Assembly: GCA_035342095.1 (NCBI GenBank)
Contig: DAOQWL010000015.1
Coordinates: forward strand, 1-64,000
Length of the DNA stretch: 64,000 nucleotides
Source: PLanc-01 sp035342095
Lineage (GTDB): Bacteria > Planctomycetota > Phycisphaerae > Sedimentisphaerales > Anaerobacaceae
Reading direction: 5' to 3'
The position numbers and the translations under genes were made by a program. Positions within the stretch are counted from its first letter, which is position 1, and each line of letters begins with the position of its first letter. The notes under the pieces are model-generated. The model saw nothing but the letters and a program-made list of their open reading frames with translations, was not told where the DNA came from and ran no database searches. This document shows, in pieces, positions 32,969-41,617 of the stretch.

Positions 32969-34378
32969 CTACAGGCTCCAGCCTGACCGGTAGGACTCCC
33001 GGATGTACTTGTTGGCCTCGTCGTCGTTGGTGAATCGCATGTTCGGGCCGTCCCAAACAAGCTTCTTGCCCCGCCGGATGGCGATGTTGCCGATCTGCAC
33101 AACCTCGGCCAGCAGACCGCCGACGTCGAAGTTGCAGCTTGCCTTCTCGCCGCCTTGGCAGGCTCGAATCCACTCGCCCGTCGCGATGCTCTGGAAGGTC
33201 ACTCGGGGCAACGTCCGCGGTGGACGTTTGTACGCCTGCATCTTCGACTCGGGGATGATCTGCCCGCCCTCGGTGTCGCCGAGGATCTTGCCCTTGTCGC
33301 CGATGTACAGATTGCCCTCGTCCGGCCAGTCCCTGCCTTCCTCCAGTTCGACAGGCCTGGGCGGCTTGATCCCGCCGTCGTACCAGTAGACCGTCACAGG
33401 AGCCAGCCCATCGCGGGCGGGAAACTCCCAGGCGACCGTCGACGCCAGCGGGGTTGCCTCGGGCATCGCCCGGGTCGAGCTCGCCCACACACTCGTCGGA
33501 TGACCGAGCTTGAGGGCCTTGAAAAGCGTATTGAGATGGTGACAGCCCATGTCGCCCAGGGCGCCCGTTCCAAAGTCCCACCAGCCGCGGAAGTTCCACG
33601 GGTGATACACGGCGTCGTACGGGTAGTTGTGTTTGGCTTGTTGCATCACGAGATGATCGCGCCCCCACTTGTCCTTGAAGGGACGCATCGGCGCCGGACC
33701 GATCCACAGGTCCCAGTCCAGGTGTGCCGGCACCGGGTCCGAGCCCTCCGGGCGGATCATCCCCTGCGGCCACAGCGGACGGTTCGACCAGCAATGGGCC
33801 TCGCGAATCTCGCCGACCGCGCGGTCCCAGATCATCTCCTGCAGGTCGCACGCCCGGTCGCTCACAGAGGATGCGGTCGTCACCTGGGTGGCGATTCCCG
33901 CCTTGCGAGCGGCCTCGGCCAGCGTGCGGGCTTCGTGGACGGTCCGCGTGAGCGGCTTGACGCACAGAATGTGCTTGCCCCGACGGACCGCCTCCATCGA
34001 GATCACCGCGTGCGTGTGGTCCGGCGTCGCCACCAGGACCGCGTCGATGCCGGCGCTTTCCCTGTCGAACATCTCGCGGTAGTCGCGGTATCGCCTGGCC
34101 TGCGGATACTCCTCGAAGACCGGCCTGGCGTACTCGTGGTCCACGTCGCACAGGAAAGCGATACGTGCCGTCGGGTCAGATGCACAGCCCTTCAGGAAGG
34201 ACCGGCCGACCCCGCCGATTCCGATGCCGGCAATGTTGAGCCGCTCGCTCGGGGCCGCCTGCGCCCGAGTCCCGAGAACGTGGCTGGGCACGACGGTGAA
34301 CGCCGCGACCGCTGCGGCCCGTTGCATGAGTTCTCGACGCGACACAACCGCTGTCTGACGACCATGACTCTCGTTCAT
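32969..34378 (-). CDS. Tat-exported Gfo/Idh/MocA-family oxidoreductase
   Basis: The 469-residue protein has a twin-arginine signal (SRRELMQRAAAVAAFTVVPS), an N-terminal NAD(P)-binding fold (RLNIAGIGIGGVGRSFLKGC), the family segment KHILCVKPLTRTVHEARTLA with the conserved Lys-Pro, and a C-terminal substrate domain (GALGDMGCHHLNTLFKALKL with Asp and His of the active site). Tat export implies that it folds, probably with cofactor, in the cytoplasm. This exported subfamily is expanded in planctomycetes and is linked to sugar metabolism; the substrate is unknown. The start at 34378 has AAAGGAG upstream. Confidence 0.9.
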   Translation of the reverse strand: MNESHGRQTAVVSRRELMQRAAAVAAFTVVPSHVLGTRAQAAPSERLNIAGIGIGGVGRSFLKGCASDPTARIAFLCDVDHEYARPVFEEYPQARRYRDYREMFDRESAGIDAVLVATPDHTHAVISMEAVRRGKHILCVKPLTRTVHEARTLAEAARKAGIATQVTTASSVSDRACDLQEMIWDRAVGEIREAHCWSNRPLWPQGMIRPEGSDPVPAHLDWDLWIGPAPMRPFKDKWGRDHLVMQQAKHNYPYDAVYHPWNFRGWWDFGTGALGDMGCHHLNTLFKALKLGHPTSVWASSTRAMPEATPLASTVAWEFPARDGLAPVTVYWYDGGIKPPRPVELEEGRDWPDEGNLYIGDKGKILGDTEGGQIIPESKMQAYKRPPRTLPRVTFQSIATGEWIRACQGGEKASCNFDVGGLLAEVVQIGNIAIRRGKKLVWDGPNMRFTNDDEANKYIRESYRSGWSL

Positions 34379-34553
34379 GTCAGCTCTCCTTTCGGAAAGA
34401 TAGATTCGGTATTCGATATACCCCGCCGACGGGCGGTTCTCAAGGGCAAACTGCGGAAAGGGACAGATGGCTCTGGCAGACGGGGAACAATCCGGGTATG
34501 CTCGTGCGGGAAAGGCCGAACCAGAAGAAGTCGTGACGCTGTGAACGGGGACT

Positions 34554-35330
34554 ATGGCAGTCCAGAGGGTCAAGCTGATCGCTTTCATCGCGGTGGTTGT
34601 CGCCGGCGTGGCGATGGCGTGCGGCACGTTCCCCGTCATCCCCTGGCTGACAAACGTGTTCGAGCGGATCGGAAACATGGGGTCGTGGGGTCCCGTCGCA
34701 CTCGGCGGCTTCTACGCCATCTCTTGCGTGCTCCTGATTCCCGCGTCGATCCCCACGCTGGCGGCCGGATTCCTCTTCGGCGTTCTCACCGGCAGCATCG
34801 CCGCAATGGTCGGCAGCACGGCCGGCGCCGTCGCGGCCTTCTGGATCGGCCGGCTGGCCGCCAACGGCAGGACAGGGCATCGGACCGGACGCAATCCCTG
34901 GCTCAGCGCGTTGAACGATGCGGCGGGCGAGCAAGGGTTCAAAATCGTGTTGCTGAGCCGCCTGAGCCCGGTCTTTCCCTATGCGATTCTGAACTACGCC
35001 TTCGGCCTGACGAAAGTCCCCTTCCGCCACTACATTGTCGCCACTGTGATCGGCGTGCTGCCCCCGATGGTGATGTACGTCTACGTCGGCGCGGGTCTGC
35101 GCTCGCTGGCGGACATCGCCACCTACGCACGAGGAGAGGGACAGACTACGCCCGCCCTCCGCGCGTTCTTCTGGATCGGTCTGGCGGTAACGATTGCGGT
35201 CACCCTCCTTCTGACCCACACGGCCCGGGCTGCGTTGCGCAAGGCCGCACCCGAGGGGGTCTGTCGAAGCGGGAGCGGACCCGAGCCGACAGGCAAGAAG
35301 CACGAAACCCGACACTTCAATCGCGTCTGA
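34554..35330 (+). CDS. TVP38/TMEM64 (VTT/DedA-like) family membrane protein
   Basis: The 258-residue integral membrane protein has about five to six spans and the VTT-domain pattern (YAISCVLLIPASIPTLAAGF, LFGVLTGSIAAMVGSTAGAV, then FKIVLLSRLSPVFPYAILNY and AFGLTKVPFRHY). Relatives act in lipid transport or scrambling and membrane homeostasis. It ends about 130 bp before the radical SAM gene. Confidence 0.87.
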   Translation: MAVQRVKLIAFIAVVVAGVAMACGTFPVIPWLTNVFERIGNMGSWGPVALGGFYAISCVLLIPASIPTLAAGFLFGVLTGSIAAMVGSTAGAVAAFWIGRLAANGRTGHRTGRNPWLSALNDAAGEQGFKIVLLSRLSPVFPYAILNYAFGLTKVPFRHYIVATVIGVLPPMVMYVYVGAGLRSLADIATYARGEGQTTPALRAFFWIGLAVTIAVTLLLTHTARAALRKAAPEGVCRSGSGPEPTGKKHETRHFNRV

Positions 35331-35457
35331 GGTTTTCACGACGCCGATCCGGCTTCTCGACGGCCCTCGACGGTGTTAGAATGCCGGTTCGGTGGGCGCG
35401 GTCGCGCACCCAGTATCGAGAAATGCCCAGGTTTCTGGGGAATGGATTCGAGCAACG

Positions 35458-36660
35458 ATGGTAGGGGTGATCTCCAAGCCGGACACGCAGCAGAAGCTGG
35501 GAATCCTCAGCGACGACGCCAAGTACGACCTGGCCTGCGCCTGCGGCACACGGGACGAGGAGCATCGCCGACGTGGCGGGAACGGGCGATGGATCTATCC
35601 GGTGGCGCTGCCCAACGGCGGCACCAGCGTCCTGCTCAAGACGCTGATCTCGAATGTCTGTTCGAATGACTGCAAGTACTGCCCGCTCCGGCAGGAGCAG
35701 GACATCCGTCGGTGTACGCTGGACCCGGCAGAGACCGCTCGCGTCTTCCTCGACTACTTCAACCGGCGCGACGTCTTCGGCCTGTTCCTCAGCTCGGGCG
35801 TCATCGGCACGCCCGATGCGACCATGGACCGGCTCAACGCCACCGCCCGACTCCTCCGCAGCCGGCACCGGTTCAAGGGCTACATCCACCTCAAGATCAT
35901 CCCCGGCGCCAGCGATGCCGCCATCGACGAGGCAGTCTCGCTCGCCAGCGCGGTCTCGCTCAACATCGAGACGCCCGGCGCGGCGCATCTCGCGAAGCTC
36001 TCCACGCGGAAGGACTACCTCCGCGACATCATCGAGCCGATCAAACGCATCAGCCGATTGACGGCCAAGGGCTCGCGGTTCGAGCGAGTCAAGCAGACAA
36101 CGCAGTTCATCGTCGGTCCGGCGGGCGAGTCGGACGCAGAGATCGTCAAGTACATGTGGGGACTCTACGACCGACTGCGAATGCAGCGGATCTACTTCAG
36201 CGCCTATCAGAAGGGCCTGGGAGTGGCATCGTTATCGGACAGTGGTGGCGAGGGCATCCTGCCCGCGATTCGAGGGCGGGACGCCCTCGACACGAAAGAA
36301 CGAGGGCAAGATGCCCTCGCCACATCGGGCGATCCGCTCATGCGGGAGCATCGCCTCTACCAGGTGGACTTCCTCATGCGCAAGTACGGGTTCACCGACG
36401 TGGACATCCCGTGCGATGACCGGGGATACCTTTCCCTGGAGATCGATCCGAAGGAGGCGTGGGCCGCCCGTCATCCGGAGTTCTTCCCGGTCCAGGTGAA
36501 TCGGGCGTCGCGTCTGGAGCTGCTTCGCGTGCCGGGTCTGGGTCCGACGACGGTGAATCGCATCCTCGAACTCCGCCGGACGCAGCGGGTGCAGAGCCTC
36601 GATCAGATCGGGCGAGTCGGAGCGAGGTTGGAGAAGGCTCGTCAGTACGTGGCATTTTGA
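35458..36660 (+). CDS. Radical SAM protein with C-terminal helix-hairpin-helix (putative DNA modification/repair type)
   Basis: The 400-residue protein has the radical SAM cluster motif CSNDCKYC (Cys68, 72, 75), a TIM-barrel-like core (GLFLSSGVIGTPDATMDRLN) and a C-terminal HhH DNA-binding motif (RLELLRVPGLGPTTVNRILE). It matches the family described as putative DNA modification/repair radical SAM proteins; the reaction is not established. Between YFSAYQKGLG and PLMREHRLYQ there is an in-frame insertion encoded by the palindrome at 36245-36323. The start at 35458 lacks a strong ribosome site. Confidence 0.85.
   Translation: MVGVISKPDTQQKLGILSDDAKYDLACACGTRDEEHRRRGGNGRWIYPVALPNGGTSVLLKTLISNVCSNDCKYCPLRQEQDIRRCTLDPAETARVFLDYFNRRDVFGLFLSSGVIGTPDATMDRLNATARLLRSRHRFKGYIHLKIIPGASDAAIDEAVSLASAVSLNIETPGAAHLAKLSTRKDYLRDIIEPIKRISRLTAKGSRFERVKQTTQFIVGPAGESDAEIVKYMWGLYDRLRMQRIYFSAYQKGLGVASLSDSGGEGILPAIRGRDALDTKERGQDALATSGDPLMREHRLYQVDFLMRKYGFTDVDIPCDDRGYLSLEIDPKEAWAARHPEFFPVQVNRASRLELLRVPGLGPTTVNRILELRRTQRVQSLDQIGRVGARLEKARQYVAF
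36245..36323. repeat. 79-bp palindromic repeat inside the radical SAM gene
   Basis: GTGGCGAGGGCATCCTGCCC (36245-36264) and its inverted copy at 36304-36323 match at 19 of 20 positions. Inside lies a second hairpin, CGAGGGC-GGGAC-GCCCTCG (36271-36289). The reading frame passes straight through and encodes about 27 residues rich in G, R, D and A (including RGQDALATS). The same peptide signature is familiar to me from planctomycete proteins. Confidence 0.8.
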
Positions 36661-36669
36661 AGGAAGTTC

Positions 36670-36833
36670 CGCAGAATGGGAGATCAGACCTGCTTTGGGA
36701 AGGAAGAACCTCCATCCTCGATTCTCTCTTCCCAAACGGCAGCGTTCCACAGGAGGCAATGTGGGTCGGTTCTTCAAGGAAATTGAAGAATGAGATTTCC
36801 TTGAAGAATATAGGTCTGATCTCCCATTTTGTG
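36670..36833. repeat. Four-way-junction palindromic element
   Basis: Outer arms AATGGGAGATCAGACCT (36675-36691) and AGGTCTGATCTCCCATT (36812-36828) are perfect 17-bp inverted repeats, extendable by wobble pairs to about 22. They enclose three internal hairpins: TTTGGGAAG/CTTCCCAAA (36694-36702, 36728-36736), CCACA/TGTGG (about 36747-36764) and a perfect 14-bp stem TTCTTCAAGGAAAT/ATTTCCTTGAAGAA (36770-36783, 36795-36808). It lies directly after the radical SAM gene and about 110 bp before the arginine decarboxylase gene. No coding frame fits it. Confidence 0.85.
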
Positions 36834-36944
36834 CAACTTCGGCTTGATTTTCGTTGCCAACGGCGGGCTTCGGCCTATAATTCGCAAGCTGAATTCAGAT
36901 ATGGCAACGCAGCGTCAACCCAGTGCAGATTGCGGGAGGTGAAA

Positions 36945-37523
36945 ATGAAAAACCTGGTTCCCTCGAGGGTATTTCTGACCAAGGGCGTCGGTCGGAGCAA
37001 ATATCAGCTCAAGAGCTTCGAGGAAGCGCTGCGCAAAGCCGGCGTGGCCCAGCAGAACCTGGTTCAGGTTTCGTCCATCTTGCCGCCGAGGTGCAAGATC
37101 ATCAGCCGAGAGAAGGGATTGAAGCTGCTGACCCCCGGCGGGATCTGCTACTGCGTTATGGCCCGGGCCGACACCGACGAACATGGCCGCCTGATCGCCT
37201 CCTCGGTGGGGATCGCGGTACCGAAGGATGAGACCAAGTGGGGTTATCTCAGCGAGGTGCATGGCCATGGCATGAACGAGAGGGAAGCCGCGGATATGTC
37301 CGAAGACCTCGCCGCCAACATGCTCGGAACCACCCTCGGCCTGGAAGTGGACCCCAACAAGGCCTGGCGGGAGAAAGAGCAGGTCTATCGCTCCAGCGGC
37401 CTGATCATCCGCACGTCGAACATCACACAGACCGCAACGGGCCAGCGGGACCTCTGGACCACGACCGTGGCGATTGCCATGTTCCTGTTCGATGACAACA
37501 CGGTCTCGGCGCAGCAGGAGTAG
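36945..37523 (+). CDS. Pyruvoyl-dependent arginine decarboxylase
   Basis: Converts arginine to agmatine. The 192-residue proenzyme has the self-cleavage site Ser43-Ser44 in NLVQVSSILPPRCK, where the second Ser becomes the pyruvoyl group, and the family blocks EEALRKAGVAQQN, GICYCVMARADTDEHGRLIA and EVHGHGMNEREAADMSEDLA. GGGAGGTGAAA before the ATG is a strong ribosome site. The agmatinase gene follows, so the pair makes putrescine from arginine in two steps. Confidence 0.93.
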   Translation: MKNLVPSRVFLTKGVGRSKYQLKSFEEALRKAGVAQQNLVQVSSILPPRCKIISREKGLKLLTPGGICYCVMARADTDEHGRLIASSVGIAVPKDETKWGYLSEVHGHGMNEREAADMSEDLAANMLGTTLGLEVDPNKAWREKEQVYRSSGLIIRTSNITQTATGQRDLWTTTVAIAMFLFDDNTVSAQQE

Positions 37524-37534
37524 GCCGTCTATTG

Positions 37535-37558
37535 CCCGGGTCGTCCATCCGACCCGGG
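37535..37558 (+). repeat. Perfect 9-bp hairpin between the decarboxylase and agmatinase genes
   Basis: CCCGGGTCG and CGACCCGGG enclose a 6-nt loop, 11 bp after the decarboxylase stop. There is no T-run. It could protect the upstream mRNA or partly terminate transcription. Confidence 0.6.
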
Positions 37559-37633
37559 TGTGTGCGCACCCATTCTCATGTCCGCTCCTCGCCCGCATAG
37601 ACAGGGACGTGGATCGTTATTGGAGTCGAAACC

Positions 37634-38503
37634 ATGACAGAACCCGGCAGCAACTTCGGCGGTCTGCCGCCCCAATACAGCGAACTGGCGAACTCGAAGA
37701 TCGTCCTGACACCCGTTCCATACGATGGGACGAGCACGTGGGTCAAGGGCGCAGACAAAGGCCCCGAGGCGATCATTCGGGCCTCCGCCAACATGGAACT
37801 GTACGATATCGAGACCGATTCGCAGGTCTACCTGCACGGCATCGCTACGGATGCGCCGGTGACGGAGGCCTCCTCGGTCGAGCGGATGGTCGAGTCCGTG
37901 CGGAAGCGGGTCCAGGGCCATCTGGCAAACGACAAGTTCGTCGTCGTCCTCGGCGGCGAGCATTCCGTCAGCATTGGGGCGATCCAGGCCCACGTCCGCC
38001 AGTTCCCCGGCGTCAGCGTCCTGCAGCTCGACGCCCATTCCGACCTGCGGCAGGAATACGAGGGCTCCCGCAACAACCACGCCTGTGTGATGGCGCGAGC
38101 CCGCGAGCTTTGCCCGATCGTCCAAGTGGGCATTCGCAGCATGGACATCTCCGAAACGCAGGGCCTCCAGCGGGACCGAATCTTCTTTGCCGAGCACATC
38201 TACGACGGCCGGGCCTGGATCGAGCAGGTCGTCGGGAAGCTGGCCGAGCAGGTGTACATCACCATCGATCTGGATGTGTTCGATCCATCCATCATGCCCT
38301 CGACGGGCACGCCGGAGCCGGGCGGCCTGCGGTGGTATGACGTGCTGACGCTGATGAAGGCGGTGTGCCGCCGCAGGAAGGTCGTGGGTCTCGACGTGGT
38401 GGAGATGTGCCCCACGCCAAACCAGTGGGCCCCCGAGTTCCTGGCGGCCAAGCTCGTCTACAAGATCCTGAGCTATCGATTCCTGGGCCGCATCGGCGGA
38501 TAG
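37634..38503 (+). CDS. speB: Agmatinase
   Basis: Hydrolyses agmatine to putrescine and urea. The 289-residue ureohydrolase-family protein has the manganese-binding motifs GGEHSVS, LQLDAHSDLR and ITIDLDVFDPS, and the N-terminal PVPYDGTSTWVKGADKGPEA typical of agmatinases. Its neighbour, the pyruvoyl arginine decarboxylase, supplies the substrate and supports agmatinase over arginase. Confidence 0.93.
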   Translation: MTEPGSNFGGLPPQYSELANSKIVLTPVPYDGTSTWVKGADKGPEAIIRASANMELYDIETDSQVYLHGIATDAPVTEASSVERMVESVRKRVQGHLANDKFVVVLGGEHSVSIGAIQAHVRQFPGVSVLQLDAHSDLRQEYEGSRNNHACVMARARELCPIVQVGIRSMDISETQGLQRDRIFFAEHIYDGRAWIEQVVGKLAEQVYITIDLDVFDPSIMPSTGTPEPGGLRWYDVLTLMKAVCRRRKVVGLDVVEMCPTPNQWAPEFLAAKLVYKILSYRFLGRIGG

Positions 38504-38670
38504 GCGAATCCCGCCGGGAGCGATGATGGGATTTGGACGCAAGGGGACCTCGCTTTTTTCGGCGTCCGAGGCGTCGCCACTACAGAGGAAGTCCGACGAC
38601 GGCCGATAAAAGGCGCAAGGAACTTCGCTTCGATGAAATCGATGGCGCCGGTGATAGCAGGAGAGCATGG

Positions 38671-39186
38671 ATGAACGTGATGATGGATCACACAGCGCGG
38701 GGGACGGACGACGGGAAAGAGCTGGGGGGATGGTTCTCTGTGCTCGGTCCTGTGTCCCTTGTTTGCAGTCTCCTCGTCTTCCTCGCGGGATGCGACAAGA
38801 AGGCCGTGGAGGAGGCTCAACAGGAAGCGAGAGAAGCGAAGACCGCGGTGCAGCAGTTGAAGCACAACCTGGGTCTGGCGGAGAAGGAAATCGCCGGCAC
38901 GAAAGCGGAGCTGGCCGCGGTTCGACAGAGCCGAGACGAGTTGCAGGGCAAGATCAACCAGATCATCCAGGAGCGGGACACCGCTCTGGAGTACGCACAG
39001 AAGATCCAGGAGGCGCTGGCGGCCCGATCCAGCGGTCAGGCGGGTGCGACTGCGGCGCTCCAGCAGCAGATTGCCGAGTTGAACGCCCTGGTCGCCGACC
39101 AGCAGAAGCTGATCGAGGAGTTACAGAAGAACGCGGGCGCCGAGCCGACGGAGGAGACACCCTCGGTCGAGCCCAACGAGCAGTAG
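38671..39186 (+). CDS. Coiled-coil lipoprotein
   Basis: The 171-residue protein has a lipobox (SLLVFLAGC) after a rather long N-region, then a Glu/Gln/Ala-rich coiled coil (QQLKHNLGLAEKEIAGTKAE, QQQIAELNALVADQQKLIEE). AGGAG lies 7 nt upstream of the ATG at 38671. It resembles the coiled-coil lipoprotein of the flagellar operon only in general design. Function unknown. Confidence 0.7.
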   Translation: MNVMMDHTARGTDDGKELGGWFSVLGPVSLVCSLLVFLAGCDKKAVEEAQQEAREAKTAVQQLKHNLGLAEKEIAGTKAELAAVRQSRDELQGKINQIIQERDTALEYAQKIQEALAARSSGQAGATAALQQQIAELNALVADQQKLIEELQKNAGAEPTEETPSVEPNEQ

Positions 39187-39310
39187 TCGCCGCCCGCCCG
39201 ACGACCAGATGAATCGCAGCCCGCGCCGTGGGAGGGCAAGTCGCGAACTGTGATGCGACTGCGAAGTGCGAAATCAGGCGGACACGATTCTTTTGTGGAA
39301 GGCATGGACG

Positions 39311-40396
39311 ATGGGCAACAAATCCAAACGTCGGAATGCCGCTCTGAGCCGACGAACCAAGAAGGCGGGCCTTCCGCCGGGGACTCTGATCCACATCGGC
39401 GAGAAACGGGAGGAGGCCGTCCGCATCACGTACATGGACTATGACGAACAGCATTTCCAGGAGAAGCAGGGCGCCCTGGTCGAGGAGTGCTTCCCGTTCA
39501 AAGACACCAGCACGACCACCTGGATCAACATCGACGGCATTGACGAGATCCCCATCATCGAGAAGATCGGCAAGGCGTACGACCTGCACCCGTTGATCCT
39601 GGAGGACATCGTCACCGTCGGTCAGCGCCCGAAGTTCGACAACTACGACAAGTATGCCTACATCGTGCTCAAAATGCTCACCTACAACTACGCGACCTAT
39701 ACGATCGGGAGCGAGCAGATGAGCATCGTCTTCGGCACGAACTTCGTCCTGTCCTTCCAGGAAGAGGTGGGCGATATCTTCGGTCCGATTCGAGACCGGA
39801 TTCGCCAGGCCAAGGGCAGGGTTCGCAAGATGGGAGCCGATTACCTGGCGTATTCCCTGATCGACGCCATCGTGGACAGCTACTTCGGCATCCTGGAGAA
39901 GATCGGAGAACGGATCGAGAGTCTGGAAGACGAGTTGCTCGAGCAGCCGAGCGAGGACCTCCTCCGACAGATCCACGCGCTCAAGCGGGAGATGATGTCG
40001 CTCCGCCGTTCCGTCTGGCCCATGAGGGAGCTCATCAGCGCCATGCAACGGGACGAATCCCCGTTGATCTGCGACCAGACCCGCATCTACCTGCGCGACG
40101 TGTACGACCACACGATCCAGATCATCGACGCGATCGAGGGGTTTCGCGACATCGTCGGCGGCATGCTTGACATCTACCTGTCCAGCATCAGCAACCGCAC
40201 GAACGCGATCATGAAGGTCCTGACGATGATCGCGACAATCTTCATCCCCTTGACATTCGTCTCCGGCGTGTATGGGATGAACTTCGAGCACATGCCGGAA
40301 ATCAAGTGGCGATGGGGGTACCCGATGGTGCTGCTCGTGATGGCCACGGTTGGCGGCATCATGGTCACCTACTTCAGAAGGAAGAAATGGCTGTAG
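39311..40396 (+). CDS. corA: CorA-family magnesium/cobalt transporter
   Basis: The 361-residue product has a large N-terminal cytoplasmic domain, a long stalk helix (ERIESLEDELLEQPSEDLLR) and two C-terminal membrane spans with the selectivity motif YGMNF (FIPLTFVSGVYGMNFEHM), then a basic tail FRRKKWL. It forms a pentameric channel for divalent cations. The end overlaps the DHH gene by 10 nt, so the two are translationally linked. Confidence 0.95.
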   Translation: MGNKSKRRNAALSRRTKKAGLPPGTLIHIGEKREEAVRITYMDYDEQHFQEKQGALVEECFPFKDTSTTTWINIDGIDEIPIIEKIGKAYDLHPLILEDIVTVGQRPKFDNYDKYAYIVLKMLTYNYATYTIGSEQMSIVFGTNFVLSFQEEVGDIFGPIRDRIRQAKGRVRKMGADYLAYSLIDAIVDSYFGILEKIGERIESLEDELLEQPSEDLLRQIHALKREMMSLRRSVWPMRELISAMQRDESPLICDQTRIYLRDVYDHTIQIIDAIEGFRDIVGGMLDIYLSSISNRTNAIMKVLTMIATIFIPLTFVSGVYGMNFEHMPEIKWRWGYPMVLLVMATVGGIMVTYFRRKKWL

Positions 40397-41424
40397 CTGC
40401 CGAGAAGACCCGATCGAAACTCCGGAGGCTGACCGAGCTGCTCACGGGCAAGGTGTACCTGCTGATCGCGATGCAGGACAACCCCGATCCGGACAGTCTG
40501 GCTGCGGCTGTTGCCCTGCGTCGGCTTGCCAAGAGCCTGGGGACGCTTCAATGCTCCATCGCGTGCGGCGGGACGGTCGGTCGCGGTGAGAACCGCGCCC
40601 TTGTGAAGTACCTGGACCTGAACCTGCGCCGCTACGGCGAGATCGACTATGGCAAGTATGACCTGGTGGCGATGGTGGACACGCAGCCGGGAGCGGGGAA
40701 CAACTCGCTGCACGAAGGCGTCCTGCCCGACATCGTCATCGATCACCATCCGATCCGCCGGCGGACGCGCACCGTCGCATTCACCGATGTCCGCAGCGGT
40801 TATGGGGCGACCTCGACGATCCTCGTCGAATACCTGATCGAGGCGGGCATCACGCCGGAGACGCCCCTGGCGACCGCGTTGCTCTATGGGATTCGCTCCG
40901 ATACCCAGGATCTCGGACGGGAAGCGTCACGACTCGACATCGAGGCCATCGAGTTCCTCTATCCCCTCGCCAACAATCGCATGCTCGGCGCGATCCAGCG
41001 AGGCAAGGTGCCGAGGGGATACTACCAGATGCTTGCCGACGCGCTGCGAAATGCCCGCGTGCTGGGGCCCGCCATCATCACCGAACTGGGGGACATCGAC
41101 AATCCCGACATGATCGCGGAAGTCGCGGACCTGCTCCTTCGCGCGGATGAGACGTCCTGGACGATGTGCACCGGCTGCTGGGACGGCAAGCTGCTGATCT
41201 CTCTTCGCACATCCGACGAGAGCAACCTTGCGGGGAAGGTGATGAAGCACATGGTGGGCCGAAAAGGAACGGGCGGCGGGCACCCCACCTACGCCGGCGG
41301 GCAGATCCCTCTGGCAAAAGGCACGAAAGCAGAACGCGAGGCCATCGAAAAGGCCGTCGAGGAACGGTTCCTTCAAGCCGTCGGCGCGGGCCACAGTCCC
41401 GTGGAGCGGCTGGTCAAGGTCTGA
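40387..41424 (+). CDS. DHH-family phosphoesterase (NrnA/DhhP-like)
   Basis: The 345-residue protein has DHH motifs in order: DNPDPDSLA, VAMVDTQPG, VIDHHPIRR, and the DHHA1 motif GRKGTGGGHPTYAGG. Relatives are manganese-dependent nanoRNases/pAp phosphatases or cyclic dinucleotide phosphodiesterases; the exact substrate is not set by these motifs. No membrane, PAS or GGDEF domain is present. The start at 40387 overlaps corA, with AGAAGGAAG upstream. Confidence 0.88.
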   Translation: MAVAAEKTRSKLRRLTELLTGKVYLLIAMQDNPDPDSLAAAVALRRLAKSLGTLQCSIACGGTVGRGENRALVKYLDLNLRRYGEIDYGKYDLVAMVDTQPGAGNNSLHEGVLPDIVIDHHPIRRRTRTVAFTDVRSGYGATSTILVEYLIEAGITPETPLATALLYGIRSDTQDLGREASRLDIEAIEFLYPLANNRMLGAIQRGKVPRGYYQMLADALRNARVLGPAIITELGDIDNPDMIAEVADLLLRADETSWTMCTGCWDGKLLISLRTSDESNLAGKVMKHMVGRKGTGGGHPTYAGGQIPLAKGTKAEREAIEKAVEERFLQAVGAGHSPVERLVKV

Positions 41425-41617
41425 TCCGTTCCTGGCGTCGGATCGACGGGCCAGGCATGGACGGGAGGTTGGCGGGGTCGCGCAAAGGGGAACCGATGAC
41501 CCGTTGTTGCGTACTTGCCATTGAGACCCGCCGGGGCAAACGATGCTCCCCGGATGTAAGTTTCGCAGTCGCAGAATGGCAGAATAGCAGAGCAGATGAC
41601 AGATTCAGGGGCAGGGT

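Noticed and set aside
38520..38575. Possible terminator after the agmatinase gene
   Set aside because: The GGACGC/GCGTCC stem is only 6 bp and the T-run lies inside the loop, so it does not have terminator geometry.
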